From NCBI RefSeq assembly GCF_964355755.1, contig NC_092671.1:37465304-37529303 (forward strand): a stretch of DNA of 64,000 bases. The letters are read 5' to 3'. The position numbers and the translations under genes were made by a program. How positions within the stretch are numbered: position 1 is the stretch's first letter; every line of letters begins with the position of its first letter. Shown one piece after another: positions 1 to 11,984 of the stretch. The notes under the pieces were generated by a model. The model saw only the letters and a program-made list of their open reading frames with translations, was not told the origin of the DNA and searched no databases. The DNA comes from Antedon mediterranea. Its lineage: Eukaryota; Echinodermata; Crinoidea; Comatulida; Antedonidae.

Positions 1-233
1 GTCCGGTTTTCACAAGAAAAGGGAACAATCTTTGGGTTGTCAAAGGCTTCTGTGAAAAAGTGGTCTTGTTTCCAATCCCAATTTCCTGGGTTCAAATCCT
101 CTATGAGTCGCATTGTTTTCTAAAACCACACAAACTCAACTTCTCCAAATCAAGAGTTCAATTTTAATTTAATGTTTGCAGCCATGAGCTTTTTCACTTA
201 AAATCGCAAAATAAAAAGAATTATAAATCTTAC

Positions 234-3200
234 GTTGGCATCATTCTTGGCTTTGTCGGGGTCAACGACATCACCTTCAGGACGACTTCCTTGCAAGACT
301 GACATCAAAATACGTCCAAAGTTGCCTGATGTATCATCTTCAACATCCTCTTCCAAATCTTTGTCATATTCTATAATAATCAAAATATGACTTAAGGTCT
401 GTCTACACTATCAAACTAGTTTGAAAAAAAAGTGTCATGTGCCCAAATATGCTAGGGTATGACATCATCATGTCCATAAAGTCACATCAAGTTTGATAGT
501 ATAGACAGGGCTTTATAAACAAGATTGAATTGATGCATGCATGGCATAAATTACTGTATGCACTTAAATACTGTAGTACATAATGTATTACAGTATACAA
601 CAACATTTATTCAATATTCAATATTTTACAAAGTTTATGGGTTAAGATACACAGAAGCCAAAGTGGCTTGTCTTTGTAGTCCTAAGCATAAACATAAAAC
701 ATATTATACGGACGCATTACATTAACAAAAAATGACATTTTGAGACAGAAAAAGAAAAAAAAAACACAAACACAACAAAGTGATATTAAGCTAAATGTTT
801 ACAACCCCAATTTTGCAGTAGCAATAGTAGCTAGCAATATGTTTCAAATATCATCTTTTTAATATTGTACTTTAGCATAGGGAGTGAGGTCATGTGATTT
901 TGTTCTAGGGTAGACTGGAGTTTATTCCAGTATGTTGGTCCTTCAATAAAAATTGATCTTTTATTAATTTCTAGTCTACTGTGTGGAATATATATCTTAT
1001 TTGCGTTTCTTAATGTCTTTAAGCGATCAGTTTTAGGGTTTAAATCAATCAAGTTGTTTATAGGGATGGGAAGTTCCTGGAGATGATATTTGAACATAAA
1101 GCATGCAATTTGAATTTTATTTATATCGTATATATTTAACATTTTTAAACTTTGTAATAGTGGTTTGGAGGCTGTTCTCATCGGTGAGTTTGTAATCATT
1201 CTAGCTATACGTTTTTGTAATTTATGTATTTTTTCTAAGTTTGTTTGATATTCATTTCCCCATATTATATTGCAGTAATAGAGGTGTGGTAAGCTAAACG
1301 CATTGTACAGATTTAAAAGAATATGTTTAGGAAAGACGTGTTTTACCTTGTAGATGATACCAATGGATTTAGCGATTTTATTTGAGATGCAGTTTATATG
1401 GGGTTTCCAACATAAATGTTCATTTATATGTATTCCGAGAAACATAACTGTGTGTTCTCTTTGTAATATTGATTTGTTAATTTGGATTTGGGAAGTAATT
1501 TCAGGGATCTTTTTTTGCCGAGGTCTAAAAATAATGTAGTTAGTCTTATCGATATTTAAAATAAGTTTGTTTGTCATAAACCATTTATTAATTTTTGAAA
1601 GTTCAATATTCAATGTGTCTATAAGATTGTTTATATTATTATCACTCATGAAAACAGTGGTATCATCCGCAAAGGAAATCACGTTTATTTTATCACTTAC
1701 TCTAATAATATCGTTAACATAGATAAGAAATAACAAGGGTCCAAGGATGGACCCTTGCGGTACTCCACATTTAATATGTTGGAGTGATGATTTGGTTTGA
1801 TTTATTTGTACAAATTGCAGTGGGTCTATTGCATATATTCATAGTGAAAGATATACTGTTTACACACACCTTCCTCATAAGCTTCTTTGATTGCCTCTAT
1901 TGAGCTGTTTGTTCGAGTACAGAGAATCTCAATCAGTACATCTTCATCTGTACCAAGTCCCTGGAAAGAGAACAAAAAATAATCATAAAATCAAAACTCT
2001 ATTGAGTGACTATAGAAACTCTTATTGAGTTACTGTAGAACATCCATTGAGTAACCATGTTATAAAATGTGTTACTTACTTTGATGGCTTTGTTGAGTTC
2101 ATGCGCATCATACTTTTCAGGAGTCATCATCAAACCCGTCAACATTGTGAGCAACTTACCGCTAACCTCACTCTTAAATTCCTTCATCAAATCCTATAAA
2201 TTAAATATCGGACAAAATCAGATTTTACAGGGCTTAGGTCTACATCTTTTCCATTTGAACAATACGTTGATTTATTAATACTACCGTATATCTTCTGGTA
2301 TTATCTCACCCTCTAGAATACAATATTAGGCTGACTTTAGGGGGTGGGACTATACCCAGAGAAGCCCTGGTTCAGGAACAAAATGATTGGTAAGCATTTC
2401 TTGTAAAAACTTATCTTTACTGGCTGGAGAGGCCTGTGAAATCAGACATAAAGTAGGTGGGATTATACCCGAGGATATACGATATTATCAATAATTTTAA
2501 AACCCATCTTGAAACACACTGGAAAACCCACAACCTAAAGTTTGAGCCATATAACCAAGATGTTCAAAGACGGACTCACAAACCTTAACAGGTATATAGT
2601 CTAAAGGTCAAGGTAAAATTATTCTATCAAAGTAACTGACCTTGCCAAACATTTGTTTGAATTGTTTAGCAATCTTCTGACGTTGATCATTTGACCTTTG
2701 ACTTATAATATCAATGATTGTCTTTTCATCAGTACCAAACCCTTTCATGGCCTTACGCAGCTTTTCAGCATCACCCTGGGGGTCAAAGTTCTTTACCGGA
2801 GTTACTATTCCTTTATCCTACAAAAAAGAATTGATGTTCTATTTAATAATAGTTTTGGTTAAATATTTACCTTAAACAGAATAAACAATTTTATATTTTA
2901 CTCTCGTACTGTAATCATAATTATTAGCAACAAATTAATAGATAGTGTACCTTTGGCAACTTCTCTTTGCATGACCTCTGACCTTCTTTTAGTCTTCCAT
3001 TTTCCTTCTCCTTCTTGTTTTTACTTTTATCTTTATTATCTTTCTTTCCTTTACCTTTACTGGTCATTTTGTCCAGCATCTCCTGACCCATGGATGAAGC
3101 AAACAATGATACTGTACTCTCATAACCACTTTTGACAGCTAGGTCATAGGGCGTGTCACCCTTAGCATTCTTGACCTTAGGGTTGGCATCATTCTCCAAT

Positions 3201-6200
3201 AACATTTCAACAAGCTCTTGTCCATCTGGTCCAAGAAGAACAGCTTCATGCAGAGCAGTGTTACCCTTCCTGTATATAAAAAAAATGTACAGTTAAAACA
3301 TCTATAAAAACAAGCCAAACCATTCAAAGAACATATACCTAGACAAAGACAGTTTTCAGGGTATAGTTCACTTGAATCTAAATTTCTGTCTACACTATCA
3401 AACATTATGTGACACAAACATGTGATGCCATATACTGTATGGACATGATGATGTTATATCACTACCATATTTAAGCATATCATTACCATGGGCACATCAC
3501 ACTTTTGTCAAACTAGTTTGATAGTGTAGACAGAGCTTTAAGCTATAAACACTTTGTTGAAATTGTTTATGTGGCTTTACCTGGCAGGTGCCTTGGTGTT
3601 GACCTCTGCTTCGACATCAACCAGGATAGCAACAGCATCTATATGGTTGTTCATTGTGGCTAGGATTAAGGCAGAGGTGCCATCTTTGTTTTCACAATTA
3701 GGGTCTGCTCCCTAAAAACACAAAATTAATCAATTCAATTTAAGTAAAATTGATGTTTCAATCTATATATTCAAGAACACATCGTAATATCAAATATAAG
3801 CACATGCTCAAATCTTAAGCACATACAGTACATCTAAAATATAATTTAAACACCCTAACGTTGTCATACAGGTATATAATGTGTACATACTAATGTTTTG
3901 TATCAATGTGCAAAGTCTAAAGCTTTGTTTACACTATCAAATTGGTTTGACAAAAAAAGTATGATGTGCCCAAATATGGTAATGATAGGCTCACATATGG
4001 TAATGATATGACATCATCATGTCCATATGGGCACATCACATTTGTTTTGTCTCATAAAGTTTGATTGTGTAGACAACTTCAAGGCTTAAGAAAAATATCA
4101 AGAGAGTCTACTATGGTAAAATATACTAAGCGGGGGAAAAAAATACAGGAAACTTACTTCGTCTACTAAATCCTGAACAACCTCTTCATCACCATCTCCG
4201 TTAGGTCCGACCTCTTTAATCAGTTTACGATCTTCTGGGGTCAGTTTGTCATTATTTTGTGATGACAATAACTTTTTCTTCCCAGTTTTCTTGGTTCTTT
4301 TTACCTGTTTGTATGGTGAATCTGCAGAAAACAAATTAAATTTATTAAATTTAAGTCAGGTTTTATTTTGAGAGAGACTATCACTCTAAAATATTTTGCA
4401 ATCGTTAATTAAATTAACTTATAGAAAATAATGTATTTATTAAATGTTCTGTTGAATAAAAAACAAACATTACCTTCTTCTTGTTGAGCCAGTTGTTTAG
4501 CAAGTATTGCACCTAGAAATAAAAATTAAAACAATATGTGGTAATGATTTTAATATTTTCACTAGGTTTTTGTAGGTTAGGAGTATGTAAATTGAATTAT
4601 TTTTATTATATTGTTAATGTTTTCTACTGAACCAGTTTGAAAAACAATGCTTTAGCACTGAAAATGTCATTCAGTATAAAGACAGAATAAATAAATAAAT
4701 AAATATATTCTGAAGAAAAGAAATGGTATTTTGTAATAAATATATAAAATACTGTAAGTAAAAAACCAAATTCCATACTTTTTCTAACTTGTGATGCCCG
4801 AGTGGCTTTTACATTGTTGTCACCTCCTCTGGATTCAAAGCTTAAGACCAGAGTTACATCAACGCCATCATCATCAATCTCCAATGATGTGATCTGAAAT
4901 GCAGGCGAAAATATTAAACGGATGTTCACTTGATGGTAACATTATGTCTAACATCTTACAGAGGTTGAGTGTTAAGAAACTTTCAGAAAGTTAAGCCTAC
5001 TAAAGCTCTGTCTATCAACTTTATGTAACAAAAAATGTGATGTGCCCATATGTGAACATGATTATGTCATATCACTACCATATTTGGGCATATCACTAAC
5101 ATATTTGGGCACATCACACTTTCTTTATCAAACTAGTTTGATAGTCAACTTTGCATATCTCAACAGCTACATTGTTCAAGAGGAGTACAGAGGCATACAA
5201 TTTTTTTTTCAAATTTGTATTGAAACCTCTAATATTGATTAAACCCATTATTAATCATCATGTTACTAACGAGAACAAGTGGTTATGATGACAAGACAAG
5301 TTCTAACCTTTCCCATTCTCGGCTTCCCAACTTCAGCCCTAAATTCCGAGCTTTTCTGAGTGTACGCTTCTAGATGAGCACATATATGAGCAATCTGTTT
5401 TTTCCAGTAACCTTTCCCTGGGCTTATGTCAATCAAGTTAGGCATCATCTTAGTCTGACTTGGACTATCTTGTACCATTCTATCAACATTGTCACGTTGT
5501 TGTTTCATCACCTGCTCTTGAGTTGGATAGAACAGACCTACAGTCTGCGTACCGGTCGACTGATTTAGAACGGCAGGTAGCGGCAGTGAAAGAGGGCGCC
5601 ATCCATTTACATCCAATGACTGGAAGTATATCAGAAGCATTTCAATTCATATTATTGTTGTCATGTAATTTAATGTACTGTACTGACTACAATAGGCCAA
5701 TTAACTACTGTACTTTCTTCAAAAGCAGTTACCAACCGTCTCGCATTGTGCGGGACGGTCCTGCATTTCAAACTGATTTTTAATAAAAGACGCATTTTTA
5801 ACAAACACATGCATGACCACATATTTGTTACGCATTTAGCATAAAGTATATGCATGATCATTTGTTATCACTATTTGAGAGGAAAATGCATTCAAATTAA
5901 ATAAAACAGTTATGCGAGTATAAGTTAATAAACACCACCCATAACAAATAATTTGTGTCTGAACTCCCCCCCAACCCCGTACAAAAATGGTGTAGTCTGT
6001 CATGCATTTCAAATCTCTCGGGTTGGTAACTATGTCAAAAGCAGTTTGTTATGGTTTTACCACATAATGAGTTAAATACACTTACGTTGACTTGGACTGG
6101 AGGCTGTACCATTTGATGCTGAGGTTGCTGGCTGGCACGAGGACTAACATGAGGCTCATGCATATGGTAACTATTAAGAAAATATAAACAGTTTATTTAA

Positions 6201-9200
6201 TAAATATAATAAATAGTTTGTTGGAAAATGCACATTTTTAAGCTCTGTCTACACTATCAAACCTTATGTGACAAAAAAATGTGATGTGCCCATGATGATG
6301 TCATATCACTATCATATTTGGGCATATCACTACTATATTTTGGCATATCACTACTATATTTCGGCACATCACACTTTTTTTGTCAAACTAGTTTGATAGT
6401 GTAGACAGCTTAAGCAAAAATTCACAAATAAGTATACTTACTGGAACATATAATCTGTACCAGCGCCTCTGGTCTGCATAGGTGGTACGGGACTCGTACC
6501 TCCCCATGCTTGGTATGGCATCATAGGGGCCTGTGTACCCATCATGGGGCCTTGTGTACCCATCATAGGGTTGTGCGAACCCATCATAGGCTAAAAACAA
6601 AATTCAAATTAGTTATTACAAATTTGCACAATCTTCTCAATACATATTATTGATACAAACATATGTTTAAACACTATTTAAATGACATTAATAATAAAAT
6701 AGAATTTTGATATAAGACAAACGCAATATAAATACTTACATATGTTTTTGCAACTGGATATTTGTTTGTAGATCTTGACAAATCAATAACACCGTCAATA
6801 CTTTCATTCAATCTCTGTAAAAACCAAAAGTAAAGCTCTGTCTACACTATCAAATATGTGATGTGCCCATAAATGGACATGATGATGTCATATTACTACC
6901 ATATTTGGTTATAGCACTACCATATTTGCAGATGTTTGATGTGCCAGCCAAACCATGGGCTTGCAAAACAAGGAAGACCAGCACTCACATACATTGATGT
7001 ACTAGAGATGGATACTGGTATGCAGAGAGATGAACTGTTACAATGGCAGATAGGAAGTTATGGAGTAATCTAGTCATATAAGTTGGGGTATGTCCCGGAC
7101 TAAGTAATGCAGAGAGATGAACTGGCTGTCACAATGGCAGATAGGAAGATATGGAGTAATCTAGTCATATAAGTTTGGGTATATGTCCCAGACTAAGTAA
7201 TGCAGAGAGATGAACTGGCTGTCACAATGGCAGATAGGAAGATATGGAGTAATCTAGTCATATAAGTTTGGGTATGTCCCAGACTAAGTAATGCAGAGAG
7301 ATGAACTGGCTGTCACAATGGCAGATAGGAAGATATGGAGTAATCTAGTCATATAAGTTTGGGTATGTCCCAGACTAAGTAATGCAGAGAGATGAACTGG
7401 CTGTCACAATGGCAGATAGGAAGATATGGAGTAATCTAGTCATATAAGTTTGTCCCGGACTAAGTAAGTAACAGATGCTAAGTGATGTATTAACGCACCT
7501 TTGATTGGTTTCTGTGACTTCTCCTTGAGTCCATGATAAAACTCTGATCATCATCCTCGTTGTTGTACTCCGTATCAGGAGATACATACTCCACCATGAA
7601 TGTCTTGCTAACGACATCACTTTCTCTTAGACCATTGCTGTAAATACACATTAAATAACATTTGTAAATACTGTGTAGTTTTCGTATCTGTCTGTCTTAT
7701 TGAGTCAAATATAAATATAATCCTGCCTTAACTTGTGTTAAGCAAGGAAATCTAACAACAGGATGCTAAGCTCCTGAAATCAAAGGGTTTATCTGTGGCT
7801 GCGACACGATCAGTTCCACACACCTTAACAGACACCGCTCGCCGCAGAGAATATGTACATAGTACAGCACTGTTGGTATATGTCGCAGCCAGACATAAGA
7901 TCAAAGGATTGTTACGAGTTCCTATCTTGGCAAGGCAAGCTCAGTGTCCTGTTGTTAGATAGCCTTTGGGTTAAGTAAGAAGCTGAACACTGTTTATAAA
8001 TATTAACTGAAATTTATATTGTATCTTAACCTTCTAACTTTAAATATTTTTACATTTTAATATTTGTATGTGTACTTTACATGTGTACAGTAGCATCTTT
8101 TAAACATTTATGTAATAAGGCTTTATTGTTTTACATTTTGCTCTGTTCATGTTTTTTTTCAGGTAGTTGGTTGCATTTATTTGATTTTGACATATTTTTA
8201 TTTTATTTTATTTTATTACCATCTTTACTGAGGGTAGCCTATCCAGTTCCTAATAGAACTGATCATTCAGGGCCCATGATAAAACATACATACAGTACAA
8301 CACATAAAATATTAAATATTCAAATGACATAAAATATATATAATAGGCCTATAAATTTACAATGATTATATAAAATTCATATAGAAGTTAAAATCGTTGA
8401 CAGATAAAATATATATACATAGTACAAACAATATTAACTGGAAATAAATTCTTTAAGTTCACGTTTAAAGGAAATAATATTTTCAGATTGTCAAATGATT
8501 TTAGGAATCATATAAATCAGCATTGGCTACCAGTATGATATGAGGCTGCATAGATCCTAAAAGAATTGGGTATAAAAAATAAACTATCCTGCCAACCTTG
8601 ACACTGCAATGCTTTTAATGACTCGTTTTCCTTTGTTTAGCAGGAATGGTCCCTTGTAGCGAATTGTTGATTTGTCAGATTTGTTGAAAGGAGCTGGTTT
8701 ATTTCCATTTGTGGTGAAGTATACAATAGATCCGGATGTATCTGTAAAAAGCAACAGTAAAATTGTTTAAAATAATCTAAAACTAAATTAACTTTACGAC
8801 TAGTGACCTCTGTATACATCTGACGTCTCACTATCTTAATATTAATACTAATTAAGACATGGATTCACTAAAGCTACACTATCAAACAAGTGACAAAAAA
8901 GCATGAATGTGCGATACACAGGGTACAGCAGCAAAAGAAGCTGTAATGAAGTCATAAGACCGGATGTAATGTCACATACATATCAATAACCTCGCTACCA
9001 AATACGGTACCATCTTCGAGACGCGATATGGCTGCATCCGGTTTGAAATTTAGCTTTGAGGACGTGTCCCTGTAGTATATTCATGCCAAATCCCAGCTCA
9101 ATACTACAACGAATAAGGGAGGAGTAGTACTTTATAAATCACACTTTTACTCAATTAGTGTCCAGATGGAAGAAGAAGAGAAGATGAGAGAGTACTACCC

Positions 9201-9455
9201 CCTACCCCGAGTAAAAAGTGTGATGTGCCCAAATATGGTAGTGATGACATCATCATGTCCATATATGGGCACATCACATTTTTTTGTCACATAAAGTTTG
9301 ATAGTGTAGACAAAACTTTATTTTTAAATATTTAATTTTTTACCAGATTTTATTTCAATCAAAGTGTTGGTGTCAATTTGGTTCCCACTTTGTCCTGAAT
9401 GAGGAATACGCAGGGGAACGATTGTTGGCACAGAAACTCCTCCTGCAGACGGCAT
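234..9455 (-). CDS. DZANK1: DZANK1-like ankyrin protein fused to annexin repeats (3' end outside window)
   Basis: Sixteen exons are seen: 9455-9344, 8741-8597, 7637-7499, 6814-6740, 6590-6442, 6170-6086, 5619-5308, 4893-4779, 4512-4474, 4321-4158, 3711-3581, 3269-2951, 2817-2641, 2193-2080, 1960-1870 and 370-234. All join in phase, giving 768 codons with the 3' end beyond position 1. The N-terminus ([18 protein letters not shown]) and the following chitobiase-C-like stretch ([11 protein letters not shown]) match DZANK1. So do the exon-7 block [19 protein letters not shown] and the ankyrin repeats ending [20 protein letters not shown]. Vertebrate DZANK1 ends shortly after that point. Here a Lys-rich linker and a clean donor (AAG|gtacac) lead in phase 0 to annexin exons. 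No CxxC zinc-ribbon pairs occur in the region where DZANK1 normally has them. The start is the first ATG of the exon with the DZANK1 N-terminus. The products are inferred; the domain identities are strong. DZANK1 is linked to ciliary transport in vertebrates, so a cilia or membrane role is plausible but unproved. Confidence 0.82.
394..514. mobile_element. MITE-A copy
   Basis: Palindromic element beginning AAGGTCTGTCTACACTATCA and ending with the complementary GATAGTATAGACAGGGCTT. It carries the internal signature of this family (ATGTGCCCAAATATG, then ATGACATCATCATGTCCAT). It lies in the last visible intron of the DZANK1-annexin gene. Confidence 0.85.
831..1850 (-). mobile_element. 5'-truncated LINE reverse transcriptase fragment
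   Basis: An open frame of 301 codons on the minus strand (1736-831) carries reverse-transcriptase motifs. These are [19 protein letters not shown] just upstream in frame, the catalytic FADDT, and the downstream thumb and maturase-like region with FLGIHIN and [18 protein letters not shown]. This matches the C-terminal half of a CR1/Jockey-type ORF2. It has no endonuclease and is truncated near 1800-1850. It is inserted in an intron of the annexin module, in the same orientation as the host gene. The frame is intact, suggesting a fairly recent insertion. Exact ends are not resolved. Confidence 0.85.
3384..3540. mobile_element. MITE-A copy
   Basis: Starts TTCTGTCTACACTATCAAAC and ends AACTAGTTTGATAGTGTAGA plus CAGAGCTT. 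It lies in the intron between the two main ankyrin exons of the DZANK1-like gene. Confidence 0.85.
3920..4087. mobile_element. MITE-A copy (diverged ends)
   Basis: AAGCTTTGTTTACACTATCA at the left and AAAGTTTGATTGTGTAGACA near the right, with the internal ATGTGCCCAAATATGG and GTCCATATGGGCACATCAC arms. Confidence 0.8.
5002..5145. mobile_element. MITE-A copy (right end truncated)
   Basis: Starts AAAGCTCTGTCTATCAACTT, carries the GATGTGCCCATATGTG and GGGCACATCACAC arms, and stops at AACTAGTTTGATAGT without the terminal CAGAGCTT. Confidence 0.8.
5727..6030. mobile_element. MITE-like element with a GC-rich terminal hairpin
   Basis: Left end GTTACCAACCGTCTCGCATT is followed by TGCGGGACGGT, forming a short hairpin. 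The right end TCTCGGGTTGGTAAC is complementary to the left end. A diverged partial copy with the same hairpin lies at about 29430-29570. It is in an intron of the DZANK1-like gene. Confidence 0.55.
6240..6412. mobile_element. MITE-A copy
   Basis: AGCTCTGTCTACACTATCAA at the left and GATAGTGTAGACAGCTTAA at the right. The central CATATCACTACTATATTT segment is duplicated, which lengthens the copy. Confidence 0.88.
6832..6933. mobile_element. MITE-A copy, left half only
   Basis: Starts AAAGCTCTGTCTACACTATC and runs into the GATGTGCCCATAAATGGAC arm, then breaks off where LINE-derived sequence and a tandem array begin. Confidence 0.75.
6934..7470 (+). repeat. LINE ORF2 C-terminus expanded into a minisatellite of about 91 bp
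   Basis: The leading sequence translates to [20 protein letters not shown], the typical extreme C-terminus of certain LINE reverse transcriptases (GRPxLTYxDxLxxDTG...). The end of that frame ([20 protein letters not shown], then stop) is repeated head to tail. Copies start near 7020, 7107, 7200, 7291 and 7382, spaced 87-93 bp. The later copies are nearly identical, so the array grew recently. It lies in intron 3 of the DZANK1-like gene. Confidence 0.85.
7727..7978. mobile_element. MITE with imperfect inverted termini
   Basis: The left arm CTTAACTTGTGTTAAGCAAGG followed by TCTAACAACAGGA is complementary to the right arm TCCTGTTGTTAGATAGCCTTTGGGTTAAG. The interior also folds (GTGGCTGCGACA with TGTCGCAGCC). 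No coding capacity is seen. Confidence 0.6.
8188..8540 (-). mobile_element. Probable LINE 3' tail remnant
   Basis: A TTTTATTTTATTTTATT run is followed by TTACCATCTTTACTGAGGGT, the look of an antisense non-LTR 3' end. No reading frame is recognisable beyond it. Boundaries are approximate. Confidence 0.4.
8869..9318. mobile_element. MITE-A copy split by a 0.3-kb insertion
   Basis: The left end AAAGCTACACTATCAAACAA lies at 8869-8900. The rest of the element (AAGTGTGATGTGCCCAAATA to TTTGATAGTGTAGACAAAAC) resumes at about 9205-9318. The 300 bp between is unrelated to the family and carries no recognisable gene. Confidence 0.65.
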
Positions 9456-11984
9456 CTTTCTTTTTTCAAATATAATTTAAGTCCTAAATAAAAGAAAAAT
9501 TGTAACCAATAAATTACATAATTTTCTGGAGCCTCATTGCTAAATATTATTATTTAATAAATGTTAATAATTTTTTTTTCGTCTTTTCACACAACATTCC
9601 TTCAGGCAATTTATATTTTCAACATTTAGTCATAATCATAACATACGAATTAAATTTAATTAGCGGCCTGTGTCTCCGTTTATCTAAACAAGCATGCTTA
9701 CTCGTCAACAGCAGCTATGCTGTACTGGCGGTGGCTAGCCAGGTCTATCAACTGCACTGACTGAGCGGCTTAGCATCTTAGCAGGTTGAGCGTACTCAAC
9801 TAACTAATCATGGATAGTGAATAAGTCCGCGCCTACCTCAATCAATAAACATGACTTAAATATAATAATTAAGGTAAAATTAAATACTTACAGCCGTCTA
9901 GTTTTCACACTTAAAGTTAACAAACACACCTAGCTAGGCCTAGCCGTTCACTTTGGTTCGTACTCAAATAAAATTCCACTAAATAATCTAACACACTTCG
10001 TGAAAGAGGACAGAGTTACCATAGTGATAAAAAACACCAATATAAATACATTGGAATAATACATTCAAATCATAGGGGTGTATATTATCTACTATATTAA
10101 TATATTCCGATTCCGAATTAAGCAAAAGTATAATGAAGCAAAATGTGACATACAATACAAATATGCCAATCGGTTTAATTGAATAATACACTACTTTACT
10201 TTACTTTAGGAAATTTTTTAAAAAGATAATTGTCTTGACTATACCTCCTACATGCATAGTGTGTGCCATTTATCATTAGTTCATACATGGCTTATCCAGA
10301 TCGATCGTATACGATATCTGCTAATGATACTATTAGACGCGCGGCAGTCCAAATGATGAAACAACAACACTGAACATGTGTACAATAAAATAGATATATT
10401 GGGACAGAATTTAAAAACAAGCTTCTAGGATACATTAATGTTTATAATATAATGCTAAAACCAAGTAATATAATACAAAACGTCTAATTCATTACAATGG
10501 TACAAAATATAATAATTAAAAATTATATAATAATACTATATTTCGAATACTTCAGACAGCTGAGGCCTGCCATAGATAAGTCTGAAAATTGGTTTCATTT
10601 CTATTAATATATTGTACCATGGAGTTTACTCCATGATTGTCATGGAGTAAATATATTTACTCCATGATTGTACTTGTGAATATGTTGAACTTTTTATATA
10701 GGAAACTCTCTAGTTCCTTCGTTTAAATGGAGAGCTAATAACCTAATAAATATTATAATTTACAAATATGGTTTTGAACATTTTTAGAGTTTTTTACATT
10801 GTTTTCACATCCGGATAAAACAACCTGTTTTCCACGTGAGGGATCATTTAAAATAAGTTTATAAATATCATTTTTTCCATTCAACATTCATAAATCAATT
10901 AGATTAAGCATATTTCTTTTTAAAGGGTAGTTCACACAACGCATACACACAGCAAAATACCCGGTATCGAAAGTTATATAATCATAACAATAAAACGTAT
11001 GGAATTTATGATATATACGATTTTATCTTTTCATTATGCCTTATACACGCGAATTGATAAATCAGTACCGGTAAAAAATGTTCACCGTATGGTCATAAAA
11101 CATACTTAACATGACTGACCGATATAGTAAGCCTATGAAAAGCAGCCTTATAATATTATTATAATCATTTAAACATTATCGGAGAGCTAGGGGCGGTCCC
11201 AATAACTGCGTCATCATGATATGGAATGTTTTTAATTGAGGGTTTTAGCTATACAATCGTATAATTGGGTAGGAATTATCATTATTTTATTATTGTTAGT
11301 GCAAAACCATGCTCACGTCGTGCTGCAGGTTTGTGAATCTATTGACAATCCAATTGTATCTAAAGTATCTACAGTCTACACATGCACGAAATAGTTACGG
11401 TCCTATTTGTAAGTTTCAAATATTATTCGAATGTTTTTTATTTATTTGTTGCTATTATTTATTTATTTAAATAGGTCTTAAGTTATCTATTATCACTTTC
11501 TTCTTGAAGATTTCGTTTTCTTCTTATTTACCCCATTGTGCAAGTGCAAATTTTTATCCCATCGTTTTTATTAGGCCACTTTCAAATTTATCCAATTACC
11601 GTAATCAAGGTCCTCACGGATTCATTTCAGATTAACTACTTTGAAATTGTTTAATATAGGCTTATTAGTTGGTGGACATTACAATTATAGTTTCTTTGTT
11701 CTTATTATTATTATATACATACTATGTAAACCTACGCCTCACTGTCCTCTATACTATTTTTTGGATTCATACCTGAGTAACCTGAATAATTATAAAGAAC
11801 CGGAACAAATATTATGATAATTACCGGAAGCGAAAATTCAAAATGAATATTCATTATTGTTAAAAGGGTGGCGCTCTTTGATATTATTTAAGTTATCGAG
11901 CGATTACTCACGTACACCACTTCTGATGTTCATATTTACAACGTACACCGCGTTTTTAAAATTTGCATTAATGTACCGGTAACC
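9456..11984. other. Divergent intergenic region between the DZANK1-like gene and LDH
   Basis: No coding exon is recognised. Both genes should start transcription in this 2.5-kb interval. No clear TATA box or known operator can be assigned. It holds a hairpin at about 10618-10670 and AT-rich sequence otherwise. Confidence 0.5.
10618..10670. repeat. Compound hairpin
   Basis: ATGGAGTTTACTCCAT is itself palindromic. Seven bases later comes ATGGAGTAAATATATTTACTCCAT, a second palindrome sharing the same arms. It lies in the intergenic region upstream of LDH. No function is assigned. Confidence 0.6.

Larger units (their letters stand above)
234..2817 (-). other. Annexin repeat module of the DZANK1-like gene
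   Basis: Four exons (2817-2641, 2193-2080, 1960-1870, 370-234) encode annexin repeat 1 and repeat 2. Repeat 1 carries [38 protein letters not shown] and [11 protein letters not shown]. Repeat 2 carries [19 protein letters not shown] and [19 protein letters not shown]. Both repeats keep the type-II calcium site: GxGT followed about 39 residues later by an acidic residue (Glu in repeat 1, Asp in repeat 2). Annexins bind acidic phospholipids in a calcium-dependent way. Repeats 3 and 4 would lie beyond the left edge. The intron between the last two exons carries a LINE fragment. Confidence 0.9.

Noticed and set aside
5460-5783. Plus-strand frame of 107 codons
   Set aside because: It is the antisense shadow of DZANK1-like exon 7 (5619-5308).
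6388-6600. Frame with [16 protein letters not shown] repeats
   Set aside because: It is a shifted reading of the exon at 6590-6442; the phase-consistent frame gives PMMGTQ repeats and joins both neighbours.
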